A DNA stretch of 32,961 nucleotides from an uncultured delta proteobacterium (GTDB lineage: Bacteria; Bdellovibrionota_C; UBA2361; OMII01). The notes under the pieces were generated by a model. That model had not been told where the DNA came from, did no database searches, and was given only the letters and a program-made list of their open reading frames with translations. Positions 17,669 to 25,226 of this stretch are shown here, piece by piece (positions within the stretch are counted from its first letter, which is position 1; each line of letters starts with the position of its first letter). The DNA lies in contig CAIXKI010000095.1 in assembly GCA_903920005.1 (NCBI GenBank), positions 1 through 32,961 on the forward strand, read 5' to 3'. The translations under genes were made by a program, and so were the position numbers.

Positions 17669-18568
17669 ATGAATATTCAAAGCGCCTCTACAACACGACA
17701 CAGCTCGGAGAATCCGCTGCTTATCTCGAATCCAGCATTGCTTGAGGGGAGGCGTAGCTTTATCGGAATGAGCAGTGGCGCTAAGGGAGTTCCTATCGAC
17801 ATCGTGGCGCTTCTCCTTGCATCCCGGCCAGCAAAAGAAACGACCGTTCTTTGTACCGACGTCTTTCAAAGTATGAATGGGATTCAGGCGAACGAGGTGC
17901 GAAACAACACCGCAGAGTTCGAGGCCACTGTGCTTGCCATAGCGAGAGCATTTCAGATGAATGTTACGATCATAAAAACCTCTGAAATATACGCGTCGGA
18001 TCGATATCAGGAGTCGCTGCGCCGATTTGACGACGGGTTGACGGGGCAGGGGTTGCGCGAGATGTGTCTGGAGCTTGTTCCGGAGCGACATCGCGGCAAT
18101 CCAAAAGCACTGCTGTATCCCCTTCATCAGCTTGCAATGTGCGATTTCGTACGAGCGGAGTTGGGGCTTGAGGTCAAGATCGGTCCGCGCTCGGAAGTTC
18201 CTTATGATTCGGTTCTGGCAAAATATGGCGCGCGCCTTTCCTTCGCCTATGTAACGGACGCGCTTCCCCTCGAAACGAAGGGCGAGCCTCGTCCCGTAGT
18301 GCATTACGTGGCAGGCCATCGAGAGAATGGAACCAGGTTGATGTGTCACGTATCTAGAGAGGAGGCGCTGCGAAGGATCGCTCTTAGCTCGGAAAGTACC
18401 CTAAAATACCTTCTCAAGATGTCGCAGGTAGCTGGGAGGTGTCTTTGGCGTTGTAGAATCACCGCCGGAAAACGAGCTCGAACTCTCCTTAGAGCGGTTA
18501 CGACGGATCGTGCCGGAGCTCTTCGTCATGAATGTTTTGGACCCCCTGCACGATACGCTGCGGGGTGA
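17669..18568 (+). CDS. Divergent cyclodipeptide synthase-like protein (frame as read)
   Basis: As read, this is 299 residues. Its layout resembles tRNA-dependent cyclodipeptide synthases (CDPS), which use two aminoacyl-tRNAs to make a cyclic dipeptide on a class Ic aaRS-like Rossmann fold. FIGMSSGA (31-38) corresponds to AlbC LIGISAGN, with S35 at the nucleophile position. A helical middle follows (NVTIIKTSEIY, then RYQESLRRFDDGL). ALLYPLHQ (147-154) corresponds to the family NYVLAE helix, keeping Tyr150 but with Gln154 for the catalytic Glu. DSVLAKY (180-186) matches SSVLCYH with Tyr186. The spacing between the last two motifs is about 12 residues longer than in AlbC. Residues after about 255 look out of frame (see 18432-18647). 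ATG 17669 gives a CDPS-like N terminus; the upstream extension does not. It could also be another HUP-fold nucleotidyl enzyme. Confidence 0.5.
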   Translation: MNIQSASTTRHSSENPLLISNPALLEGRRSFIGMSSGAKGVPIDIVALLLASRPAKETTVLCTDVFQSMNGIQANEVRNNTAEFEATVLAIARAFQMNVTIIKTSEIYASDRYQESLRRFDDGLTGQGLREMCLELVPERHRGNPKALLYPLHQLAMCDFVRAELGLEVKIGPRSEVPYDSVLAKYGARLSFAYVTDALPLETKGEPRPVVHYVAGHRENGTRLMCHVSREEALRRIALSSESTLKYLLKMSQVAGRCLWRCRITAGKRARTLLRAVTTDRAGALRHECFGPPARYAAG

Positions 18569-18647
18569 AAGGTCACTAACAGGAGCTTTGCGGACCTCGG
18601 TGCTGCCCAGCAGCTTTAGAGAGAGCTTCCAAAAGGAGGCGCTATGA
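18432..18647 (+). other. Apparent +1-frame C-terminal continuation of the CDPS-like gene
   Basis: The frame beginning after the TAG at 18429-18431 is open to a TGA at 18645-18647. It encodes a normal-looking acidic/amphipathic sequence (GVVESPPENELELSLERLRR, then VMNVLDPLHDTL and SSFRESFQKEAL), while the annotated frame here gives Arg/Cys-rich, low-quality sequence. Its stop overlaps the racemase start as ATGA (18644-18647), a typical translational-coupling junction. The real product is probably about 325 residues, made by frameshifting or disrupted by one inserted base near 18435-18446. Confidence 0.6.
18434..18449 (+). promoter_or_regulatory. Candidate +1 frameshift site resembling that of prfB
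   Basis: The zero frame reads GGG AGG TGT CTT TGG C. The E. coli prfB recoding site reads AGG GGG TAT CTT TGA C. Both have a Shine-Dalgarno-like purine hexamer, exactly three bases, then the slippery CTT T. The stop codon of prfB is TGG here. A +1 slip on CTT resumes at GGC (18447), which is exactly the frame open to 18647. It could instead be an ordinary indel or a sequencing error. Confidence 0.35.
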
Positions 18648-19384
18648 GAGTGCCTGGAATATTGGGGGGCTTGGGGCCACAGACAACAGCGGTTTTTTAT
18701 AACGCACTAGCAAAGCTTTCTGATCAAAGTGGAGCCGATCACCGTGCGGGGATGCTTATGGTAAGCGTTCCAATTAAATATTCATACGAGCAGGATGCCA
18801 TTCAGAATGGACAGGGAGAGGAGCGGCTTCTGCCTATGTTGTTCGATAGTGTGCGGCGTCTCGAAGATGGAGGAGCCGATTTTATAGCGATGCCCTGTAA
18901 TTCGTTGCATATCTTTCATGAAGAGTTGCAACGGCGTGCGAGAGTTCCTTTCTTGAATATTGTCGAGGAGACCGCTTCCGTTGTCTCCGCGGAGGGTCAC
19001 AAGCAGGTGGGGCTTCTTGGCTCGCCAATAACGCTGGGCAAGCAGTTATATCAGCGGGACCTTAACAAGAGGGGGATAGAGGCACACCTTCCCGGGACAG
19101 ACGAGTCCGTTGAATTGGCGGCGATTATTCATCGCCTTGTGTTACAAGCCGCGACGGAGAAGGACAGAGACGCCTTCGAACGGATGGTTATGGGAATGTT
19201 GGACCGGGGCGCAGGCGCTGTCATTCTTGCATGCACAGATCTGCAGCTCTTGCTTTCTTCCAGCCTTAAACCGTACGTAATCGACACGCTCGAGGTTTTG
19301 GTAATGGCGACTATGCGGGAGATTCTGAAGGGGGCTAGCGTGGTTAACGGGGACGGCTTGTGTCTCGAAACGCGCCATCCTTGA
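18644..19384 (+). CDS. Aspartate/glutamate racemase family protein
   Basis: This 246-residue cofactor-independent amino acid racemase interconverts L- and D-Asp or Glu using two cysteines. The N-terminal motif is GILGGLGPQTT (5-15). The first catalytic cysteine lies in MPCNSLH (C85; family CNT-x-H) and the second in ILACTDLQLLL (C197; family GCTE). Length is typical. ATG 18644 has a strong ribosome binding site (AAAAGGAGGCGCT) and overlaps the stop of the upstream +1-frame continuation as ATGA, so it is probably translated with the CDPS-like gene. D-amino acid supply for peptidoglycan or for a secondary metabolite are both possible. The 3' end overlaps the convergent gene by 41 bases. Substrate specificity cannot be told from the motifs. 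Confidence 0.88.
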   Translation: MRVPGILGGLGPQTTAVFYNALAKLSDQSGADHRAGMLMVSVPIKYSYEQDAIQNGQGEERLLPMLFDSVRRLEDGGADFIAMPCNSLHIFHEELQRRARVPFLNIVEETASVVSAEGHKQVGLLGSPITLGKQLYQRDLNKRGIEAHLPGTDESVELAAIIHRLVLQAATEKDRDAFERMVMGMLDRGAGAVILACTDLQLLLSSSLKPYVIDTLEVLVMATMREILKGASVVNGDGLCLETRHP

Positions 19385-20060
19385 AGTCGAAGATACGCAC
19401 AGAGGTATAGAGGTTGCAGTGACTCAGCGTCTCCCGTATTTGGGCGTCGGCCTGTCGAGACATGAAGAGCTTGTTGTCCAGAAATTTCGCCTCATCATAG
19501 TCGAAACCCATGCCCATCGCACGACGTTGTCGCTCGGTGGCCTGGGAGCTTAGACGCTCCTCCAATGAGATAGGCTGTTCGTGCTTCACCGTGAGTCCCG
19601 ATTGAAGGAGTAGGTCCCTGATATGCGCGAATCGGACGGTGCCTGATGCTTGACCGGTTGACGCCAGCGCATGGTCGACCGCAATCTTTGAGAGTAATCG
19701 GGGTAGGCCAGTGCCACGAAATGGAGTGAGCAGAAAGTGACCCAGGTCAGTTGGTACGGTAGAAACGAATAGGCGATGTTGCAGTGATAGTCCAACAACC
19801 TCATTTCCCGCCGGAAGGATTGATATCTCGCGACCGTGGTGAGCAAAACGTGCGACGTAATCGCTTCCTTTGTGAGAGAAGGCTGTAATAAGGGTTCCAT
19901 GGGGAGAGGTGAGAGGTGTTGAGAACGAGTGGGTGCGGAAGGTCGCCGTGGCATGAGTATCTGATATCTCCATAGTCGCCACGGTGAGGCCGCGTCTAGG
20001 TAGCCGAAGAGGAGCTTCTTTATCGAAATGTCTGTCGGTTTTGGTCGTCTCTTGAAGCAT
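19344..20060 (-). CDS. Hypothetical protein, possibly GNAT-like
   Basis: This is 238 residues from the preferred ATG 20060; the frame is open further, but the extension overlaps the divergent ABC gene and reads as Pro/Arg-rich non-coding sequence. The ribosome binding site is weak (GAGGGGA about 14 bases upstream). LLTPFRGTGLPRLLSKIAV (111-129) recalls the acetyl-CoA-binding motif A of GNAT acetyltransferases (V-x-P-x-x-R-G-x-G-x-G/L), preceded by beta-rich sequence, but the rest does not clearly match. The C terminus is hydrophilic and overlaps the end of the racemase gene by 41 bases on the opposite strand. Confidence 0.5.
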   Translation of the reverse strand: MLQETTKTDRHFDKEAPLRLPRRGLTVATMEISDTHATATFRTHSFSTPLTSPHGTLITAFSHKGSDYVARFAHHGREISILPAGNEVVGLSLQHRLFVSTVPTDLGHFLLTPFRGTGLPRLLSKIAVDHALASTGQASGTVRFAHIRDLLLQSGLTVKHEQPISLEERLSSQATERQRRAMGMGFDYDEAKFLDNKLFMSRQADAQIRETLSHCNLYTSVRIFDFKDGAFRDTSRPR

Positions 20061-20200
20061 GCGCCTGTTATGCTCCCCTCTCGCTATGTTGAGGCATTCA
20101 GAGAAGGTCCCCAAATGATTGATTGGTTTCGGTGGTTTCCGTACCCTGGGAACGAAAAGGGAAGGGGGCAGCCCATCCCCAGAGCCTAGAGTACATACGA

Positions 20201-22258
20201 ATGAGAGAGCAGAAAGGTCGAAGCGAGGATCCGCAAAGGCAGCAGTCGGCATCCCCACAGGGTGCCCCCGAGCCCCCACTCACAGCTCCGTCCGCGAAGA
20301 TCGATGCTAGCACTGAGTGGAGCGCGGAGCTTCAGAATCCAAAGAGTTCGGTGCTCTCGGCGAGTCCTCGTTTGCTCGAACTCGTGGCTCATTCGGTAGA
20401 AGGAGCCACGCTTACCTTTCGCACCGGATATCTCCTTCTTGGTGAAACGCTCGGCGCGTGGGGAAGGGCGGTTAGTTTGATGACCTCGGCGGCTAAAGGA
20501 TCTCAGAATCTCATTTACGGATTTCTGGGTGCTGGGCTCGTGAATTGTCTTCGAGAGGGGCGGTCAGACTCCGCAACATTCGCCGCGTTTGCGGGCGGCT
20601 TTGCCGCCGTAAAGTTTATAGTTGGGTCCTTTGAAGCGCTCGATCAGAAGCGACAATCACGAGCGGCAGTTGAGGTGGGCGACTTGGGATACCGGGTGAT
20701 GCGTAACGCGCTTCTGACCAAAGATTACGAATCCATGAGAGTCGCGAATATCTCCAACGCGGTGTCGCAGGCAAATGAAAATTTATGGCGATTTCCGCTC
20801 TTCATGGTCGCGACGACCGAAGCGGTTTCTCAGACCGTTGCGCTTGGAATCGCAGGCTATGCCATCTGTAAGGCTCCGATTCCCGTGATCTGTTGCGCGT
20901 TAAGCGCGGCGGCGATCTCCATCGTAAAAAACGTTCACCTCGCCCGCAAAGCCGCGGAGGACGAACCAAAGATAGCGGATCCACGCAGACGAACGTGGTG
21001 GCTGGGTTGGATGACTGTGGATCCGGCTTCGACAAAAGAGGTGCGGATGCTTGGGATCGCGCCAGAACTGGAGCGTAAACGGCAGGCATCTCGCGTTGTC
21101 GCGTGCGACCCGGGGTTTAAACGATCGCACGTCGAGTTCCTCTATAACCTCGCCGACAACCCGGTGTCGGCATTGGCGATGGCGGGGTCGATCTATATGC
21201 TCGGAATGGCAGTAGAGGGAGGCTCCCTGGACCTCGGAACAGCCTCTTTCATCGCGCTCGCGGCGTATCCCTCTTTTGTGCAGACGTTGGGTCAGCTGAG
21301 TACGACACTCGGAAGGCTCTTAGAACACGGGCCACACATTAAGCACTACCAGACGATCGCGACACTGGAACCGGGCATGATATCCCGGCAGCTCGACGTC
21401 CAGCCGAACAAGGTTACGCAGGTGGTTGATCGGATACCGCCGCCAAAATCACTTGAGTTTGTGCATGCTGCCTACTCCTATCCAGACTCATCGGGAAGTA
21501 GAGAGGGTGCTGCCCCCGTCTTCAAAAACGTTAACATCGTCCTCCCCGCCGGAAGCATGGTGATGATCTGTGGCGAAAATGGGGTAGGAAAGTCGACCCT
21601 CTTCGAATGTCTCGTTGGATTGCGTGCGCCGACGGAGGGAGCGTTGCTCATTAATGATCAGCTCCCGGATCCTGCTCAGAAGGGAGAGTGGGCGAAGATG
21701 CTTGGTATATGCTTTCAGGATTTCTACCTGTTTGGTTCCCTGACCTTCCGAGAGATATTGACGATCGGGGCTCCACCGGTCTCTGAGGAGTACTTTAACC
21801 ATGTGCTGAAGGAGACGGGAGTACGGAAAATTCTTGATGAGCAGATTCGCGAGGGCGAAACGACGCGGCCTCGCTTTCCGAAGGGGATCGACTCAACGTT
21901 TGGCGCAACCTTCAAGGATGGTGTTGATCTCTCAGGGGGAGGCAAACAAAAATTCGCGGTCGCGCGCGCGCTGTTGCGACGCCCCGCGGTGATCGTGCTC
22001 GATGAGTTTACGTCGGCCCTCGATCCTGACGATGCCGATCGCATATACGAATTTCTTAAAAACGCCAAGGAGACGATGGGATACTCTCCAACGATTATTT
22101 ACAGCACCCACGACTATCGGCGGGGCAAGTTCGCGGATCAGGTCCTGATGCTTTCTCGAGGTGTCGATGGCTCTATTAAGCATCAGGTCGGTACGTTCGA
22201 TGAGATGCGAAAAGGGGAATCAAGTTTCGCCAATAAGCTGAAGAGCTCCAGCCATTAA
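20201..22258 (+). CDS. ABC transporter, fused membrane and ATP-binding domains
   Basis: This 685-residue half-transporter of exporter type has a disordered Gln/Pro/Ser-rich N terminus (1-55), a membrane region with about six hydrophobic segments between 75 and 365, and an ATPase domain from about 415. Motifs: Walker A GENGVGKST (458-466), Q-loop GICFQDFYLF (502-511), signature LSGGGKQKFAVARALL (577-592), Walker B VIVLDEF (597-603) and H-loop STHDY with H637. The signature reads LSGGG rather than LSGGQ. Such proteins pump lipids, peptides or drugs across the inner membrane as dimers. ATG 20201 has no clear ribosome binding site; the frame is open upstream to TTG 20123. A terminator follows. 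Substrate unknown. Confidence 0.88.
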   Translation: MREQKGRSEDPQRQQSASPQGAPEPPLTAPSAKIDASTEWSAELQNPKSSVLSASPRLLELVAHSVEGATLTFRTGYLLLGETLGAWGRAVSLMTSAAKGSQNLIYGFLGAGLVNCLREGRSDSATFAAFAGGFAAVKFIVGSFEALDQKRQSRAAVEVGDLGYRVMRNALLTKDYESMRVANISNAVSQANENLWRFPLFMVATTEAVSQTVALGIAGYAICKAPIPVICCALSAAAISIVKNVHLARKAAEDEPKIADPRRRTWWLGWMTVDPASTKEVRMLGIAPELERKRQASRVVACDPGFKRSHVEFLYNLADNPVSALAMAGSIYMLGMAVEGGSLDLGTASFIALAAYPSFVQTLGQLSTTLGRLLEHGPHIKHYQTIATLEPGMISRQLDVQPNKVTQVVDRIPPPKSLEFVHAAYSYPDSSGSREGAAPVFKNVNIVLPAGSMVMICGENGVGKSTLFECLVGLRAPTEGALLINDQLPDPAQKGEWAKMLGICFQDFYLFGSLTFREILTIGAPPVSEEYFNHVLKETGVRKILDEQIREGETTRPRFPKGIDSTFGATFKDGVDLSGGGKQKFAVARALLRRPAVIVLDEFTSALDPDDADRIYEFLKNAKETMGYSPTIIYSTHDYRRGKFADQVLMLSRGVDGSIKHQVGTFDEMRKGESSFANKLKSSSH

Positions 22259-22267
22259 GGGTGGGTA

Positions 22268-22305
22268 CCGACAAAGAGGGGGGCTCTTTGTCGGCACGAG
22301 TTTTT
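22268..22305 (+). terminator. Rho-independent terminator of the ABC transporter gene
   Basis: CCGACAAAGAG (22268-22278) pairs perfectly with CTCTTTGTCGG (22284-22294) over 11 bp with a GGGGG loop. A TTTTT run follows at 22301-22305, six bases past the stem. It starts 10 bases after the stop codon at 22258. The T-run touches the stop codon of the convergent 22304-22567 gene. Confidence 0.82.
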
Positions 22306-22567
22306 ACCTATTCTTTACTTCCTTGCGAGCAATCCAGAGGAGCTCTACTTGTTCTAAACGATCCTCGATGAGAGAGATTCGGTCTCGGCAAGCGCTCTCC
22401 GAGATTTTAAAGATCTTGGCGATAGCGGCAAGCGGAAGTACGTAGCTATCTCCAATACCAAACCATAGCTTCGAGATCTCTCTATCCATGTAGTCCATGG
22501 ATTGAATGAAGTCTCCAAGAAGTTGTTGGGCATCTGGCACCACATATCCCTCTTCGTGGTCAGCCAT
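22304..22567 (-). CDS. Small sigma-70 region-4-like HTH protein
   Basis: This is an 87-residue protein. Residues 29-72 (REISKLWFGIG, then LPLAAIAKIFKISESACRDR) follow the pattern of sigma-70 region 4: a helix with 'lRFGL', then a helix-turn-helix 'TLeEIgk.fgvsrerVRqie'. An acidic 28-residue N terminus precedes it and there is no region 2. It could be a stand-alone region-4-like regulator or a fragment of a phage or anti-sigma-type protein. ATG 22567 has a good ribosome binding site (GAGAGG, 6-base spacing). It is convergent with the ABC transporter gene and divergent from hslR. Confidence 0.6.
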   Translation of the reverse strand: MADHEEGYVVPDAQQLLGDFIQSMDYMDREISKLWFGIGDSYVLPLAAIAKIFKISESACRDRISLIEDRLEQVELLWIARKEVKNR

Positions 22568-22935
22568 AAAAAACCTCTCTTTCTGGTAAGAACCTTGAAA
22601 CTCGTGAAACCCAGCAAAAACGTAGAGGAGTTTCTTTGTCTAATCAACCGTCGGGTTGTGAAAAGCTTAAGAAAAACTCGAGAATTTGGTTCTTAGGAGC
22701 AGGGTATCTGCCAGGCGATTGCGAAAGATGCTGGAGCTTTCGTAGACTGGGGCCTGTTTGAGTAAGTCTTGCTACCTATCGGCGGCGTTTGGTCGAACGA
22801 GGTACTAGTACTATCTCGAGTGTTTTCGCGGTGAATGACAGCGAAAGCGAACAGCTCCCTCACGGGTCATGGGCGGCTACTAGGGGAAGGAACTTTGTGA
22901 AAGCCGCACTAGCGTTGCATACAGGAGTCACCGCA
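22568..22935. promoter_or_regulatory. Divergent promoter region upstream of hslR
   Basis: This 368-bp spacer separates the divergent sigma-4-like (-) and hslR (+) genes. The hslR frame is open back to 22789, but that stretch looks non-coding. No clear promoter, heat-shock element (sigma-32 CTTGAA...CCCCAT) or hairpin is visible. Confidence 0.4.
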
Positions 22936-23337
22936 ATGGCCAGAAAACAAGACGAAGATACCGATAACGACGTACGACTAGACAAATGGCTCTGGGCAGC
23001 ACGATTCTTTAAAACTCGCTCTATGGCTCATGACGCGATAAATGGTGGTAAAGTATTTGTCGGTGGATTCCGTGCTAAACCAAGTCGCTCTGTCGAGGTT
23101 GGACAAGAGATTCTGATAACGACCGATCGTGGTCGTTTCACGGTTGTAGTTGAAAAGTTATCCGCGGCGCGTGGATCGGCGACGGTAGCGTCTACGCTTT
23201 ATCGAGAGACCGACGAAAGCAAGCAACAACGTGAACAGGTATCGGAGATGCATCGATTGGCAAAGATGACCGCTCCCTCCGAGCGTCCTAATTCTCACGA
23301 CCGAAAGATCCTTCGTCGATTGAAAGAAGGCAATTAG
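22936..23337 (+). CDS. hslR: Hsp15, ribosome-associated heat shock protein with S4 domain
   Basis: This 133-residue protein has an N-terminal S4 RNA-binding domain (about 13-60), opening with VRLDKWLWAARFFKTRSMA, the hallmark start of the Hsp15/HslR family, followed by the INGGKVFVGGFRAKPSRSVEVG portion. The basic C terminus (ERPNSHDRKILRRLKEGN) is also typical. In E. coli, Hsp15 binds free 50S subunits carrying nascent chains and helps rescue stalled complexes. ATG 22936 is chosen because AGGAG lies 8 bases upstream and the domain begins directly after. The stop codon runs into the GC-rich repeat region. Confidence 0.9.
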   Translation: MARKQDEDTDNDVRLDKWLWAARFFKTRSMAHDAINGGKVFVGGFRAKPSRSVEVGQEILITTDRGRFTVVVEKLSAARGSATVASTLYRETDESKQQREQVSEMHRLAKMTAPSERPNSHDRKILRRLKEGN

Positions 23338-23530
23338 GCCGCAGGTGCAAATGTCGCGGGTCGTGCGAATCATATAATTAAAGCGGGAATAATTGGAGGG
23401 CCGGCGGCCTCGCCGGCCTCAGGTGCAAACGTTTCGACGTGGTTGATGCCGCGGGTCGCGACAAGTCCCTGAGGCTCCGCCTCGGCTAGCCTCCGGCGAG
23501 ACCGCGGCCTCCCAGGTTCGAATAGTGTAG
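23337..23530. repeat. GC-rich structured intergenic region with duplicated motif
   Basis: A 17-base unit occurs twice, GGCCGCAGGTGCAAATG (23337-23353) and GGCCTCAGGTGCAAACG (23415-23431), with 15 of 17 identical, each followed within about 30 bases by CGCGGGTCG. Between and after them are strong stems: GCCGGC at 23400-23405 and 23412-23417 (around GGCCTC), GAGGC/GCCTC (23471-23475/23479-23483), GAGGCT/AGCCTC (23471-23476/23488-23493) and the palindrome GGCTAGCC (23484-23491). There is no T-tract. It lies between the convergent hslR and yraN genes. It may be a dispersed intergenic repeat or a structured 3' element. Confidence 0.6.
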
Positions 23531-23565
23531 AATTGACGGAGAATAGTCGCTTCTTGAATGAGGGA

Positions 23566-24066
23566 TTACAAGAGAGCCGATCCCCTCACTCCTACGTGCC
23601 ATTTCAAAGCGGTGACCTTTCGTTGACCAAACCTTCCCCGCGTATAATACACCTCGATGATATCGATTCTGTGGTTGCGGAGAGAGAACCTCCGACAGAG
23701 GGGGCCATGGTTGCGCATGAATCTCTTAAGGAGCGAGGAGAGGTGCTGATATTTTTCCGGTGTCACGGCGGCGATGCCAGGATAGGTATGCATCAGTCGC
23801 GAGTGGCGTGTCTTCACTTCGACAACAGCAACGGTTCGGCGGTCAATGAGGATGATATCTGCTTCTAGACGTGACGCTCGCCAATTCGTTGTAACGACAA
23901 GGAGACCGTTTTTTTTAAGGTGGTATCGAGCAACGCGCTCTCCCCATCGCCCGATCGATCGGTGGAGTCGGATCTCGGTCTTTAGGCCAGCGAAGAAAGC
24001 TCGAGTCCGTTCGATGAAACGCGCGCAGGAACGACTCCAGCAAATGTTCTTCGGTGCACTCGACAC
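23566..24066 (-). CDS. yraN: YraN family (UPF0102) putative endonuclease
   Basis: This 166-residue protein has the YraN core: SIGRWGERVARYHLKKNG (37-54), then TNWRASRLEADIILID (60-75) and the nuclease pair D70 with E83-V-K85 in VVEVKTRHSR. This is a small PD-(D/E)XK, Holliday-junction-resolvase-like fold; the in vivo role of the family is unclear. The GTG start at 24066 overlaps rnhB by 85 bases; a later start is possible because the conserved part begins near residue 37. The rnhB-yraN order is common in bacteria and implies translational coupling. The basic N-terminal extension is longer than usual. Confidence 0.85.
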   Translation of the reverse strand: MSSAPKNICWSRSCARFIERTRAFFAGLKTEIRLHRSIGRWGERVARYHLKKNGLLVVTTNWRASRLEADIILIDRRTVAVVEVKTRHSRLMHTYPGIAAVTPEKYQHLSSLLKRFMRNHGPLCRRFSLRNHRIDIIEVYYTRGRFGQRKVTALKWHVGVRGSALL

Positions 24067-24569
24067 GGACCAAGCTCCAGAATAGCGCGCTTGTGAGCGG
24101 GTGTCGGATAGCCTGAGTGCTTTTCAAGCCCATATCCGGGATATTTGGCCCCAAGGGTTTCCATCAACCGGTCTCGGTACACCTTAGCAAGGATCGACGC
24201 GGCAGAGATCTGCACGTGCAATCGATCTCCCCCTACTACCGTCCTCTGAGGGAGTGAGCACACGATCGGTTGATTGCCATCTATCAGCACGAGGTCAGCC
24301 TGAATGCGCTCAACAGCGAGACGCATGGCAAGCTTCGTCGCTTGGAGTATGTTGATAGCCTCGATTCGACGTGGACCCACTGCTATAATCGCCCAGCTCG
24401 TCGCGGTTTGTTGTATCTGTTCGAAAAGAGCGTTCCTTTGTTTCGCGGTGAGGGCCTTAGAATCTTGAATAAGATGGTTCTCGTACCCTTCAGGAAAGAC
24501 GGCGGCCGCCGCCACTACCGGTCCAGCAAGTGGCCCTCTTCCTGCCTCATCAACGCCGCAAATTAACAT
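23982..24569 (-). CDS. rnhB: Ribonuclease HII
   Basis: This 195-residue enzyme removes ribonucleotides from DNA by cutting RNA in RNA-DNA hybrids. The family opening CGVDEAGRGPLAGPVVAAA gives the first catalytic pair, D7 and E8. QDSKALT (35-41), LVLIDGNQ (94-101, D98) and ASILAKVYRDR (124-134, D133) carry the other conserved positions, and GYGLEKHSGYPTPAH (145-159) is the C-terminal signature. ATG 24569 is chosen because it starts five codons before the signature and follows AGGGAG by about 6 bases; the frame extends upstream to 24635. It overlaps yraN at its 3' end. A 287-bp spacer before the next gene shows no further features. Confidence 0.95.
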   Translation of the reverse strand: MLICGVDEAGRGPLAGPVVAAAAVFPEGYENHLIQDSKALTAKQRNALFEQIQQTATSWAIIAVGPRRIEAINILQATKLAMRLAVERIQADLVLIDGNQPIVCSLPQRTVVGGDRLHVQISAASILAKVYRDRLMETLGAKYPGYGLEKHSGYPTPAHKRAILELGPCRVHRRTFAGVVPARVSSNGLELSSLA

Positions 24570-24856
24570 CAGTGCTCCCTGGGTGAGTGAGAAGGGCTTG
24601 GTCATCCCTTCACTATAATGGACTGAGATATACACGAGTTGTCGAGGGTGCTCTATCCGAAACTAGTAGTTTTAGGACAGGGCCACTCATAAGAATTCAT
24701 GAGGATTCTAGGCTCCGCCTACTGATAACTCGTAACTCCCAGCCCCTGCAGAGGTTTCAGACCTACGAAAGTGTTATTGCGTCGTTATCGGGTAAGGGAT
24801 AGGGTAAAAAGGTAGTCGCATCGAGATGTTGAATCAGATTCCTGGCCTTTAAGCGT

Positions 24857-25204
24857 ATGGATATTTATCGGTTCTTTCATCCTCATCACAATCCTCGGTT
24901 GGTGAATACCGCTTTGCGGTACACTGAACTGAGTGAGCTCTTACAAGCGGCTGTTGAGCTCAGAAAGGCGCTTGAGCGGGCGCAACAAAGAACCTCGCGG
25001 CAGGCTATCCCGCCGATACTTTCTGAGCATTTCACCGATATCATTAAAGCGGAGAGATTTATTGAAGAGTCCCTTCAAACCCTCTGTGAAGTGCATCCGG
25101 GCGATTCCGGGGATGAACTACAAAGGTTAGCGTCCGAGCGCTCCTCCAGTTCTGGCTGGCAGGCGTGGACCAAAAGCGTACAGACAGGCATCAGTACTAA
25201 ATAA
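24857..25204 (+). CDS. Small hypothetical helical protein
   Basis: This is 115 residues, unrecognised. It is predicted to be mostly helical (residues about 15-45 and 52-80), with an N terminus rich in His/Pro/Asn (FFHPHHNPRLVNTALRYTE) and a Ser-rich tail. There is no signal or membrane segment. The ribosome binding site is poor. It ends 22 bases before the LOG-family gene, so the two are probably co-transcribed. Confidence 0.5.
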   Translation: MDIYRFFHPHHNPRLVNTALRYTELSELLQAAVELRKALERAQQRTSRQAIPPILSEHFTDIIKAERFIEESLQTLCEVHPGDSGDELQRLASERSSSSGWQAWTKSVQTGISTK

Positions 25205-25226
25205 AGCCAGAGAACGAAGAGGAAGT

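Noticed and set aside
20061-20279. Long N-terminal extension of the 19344-20060 gene
   Set aside because: It overlaps the start of the divergent ABC gene and reads as Pro/Arg-rich shadow sequence.
23505-23530. GGTTCGAAT motif resembling a tRNA T loop
   Set aside because: The flanking bases do not pair as a T stem and no cloverleaf is present; it lies in the GC-rich repeat region.
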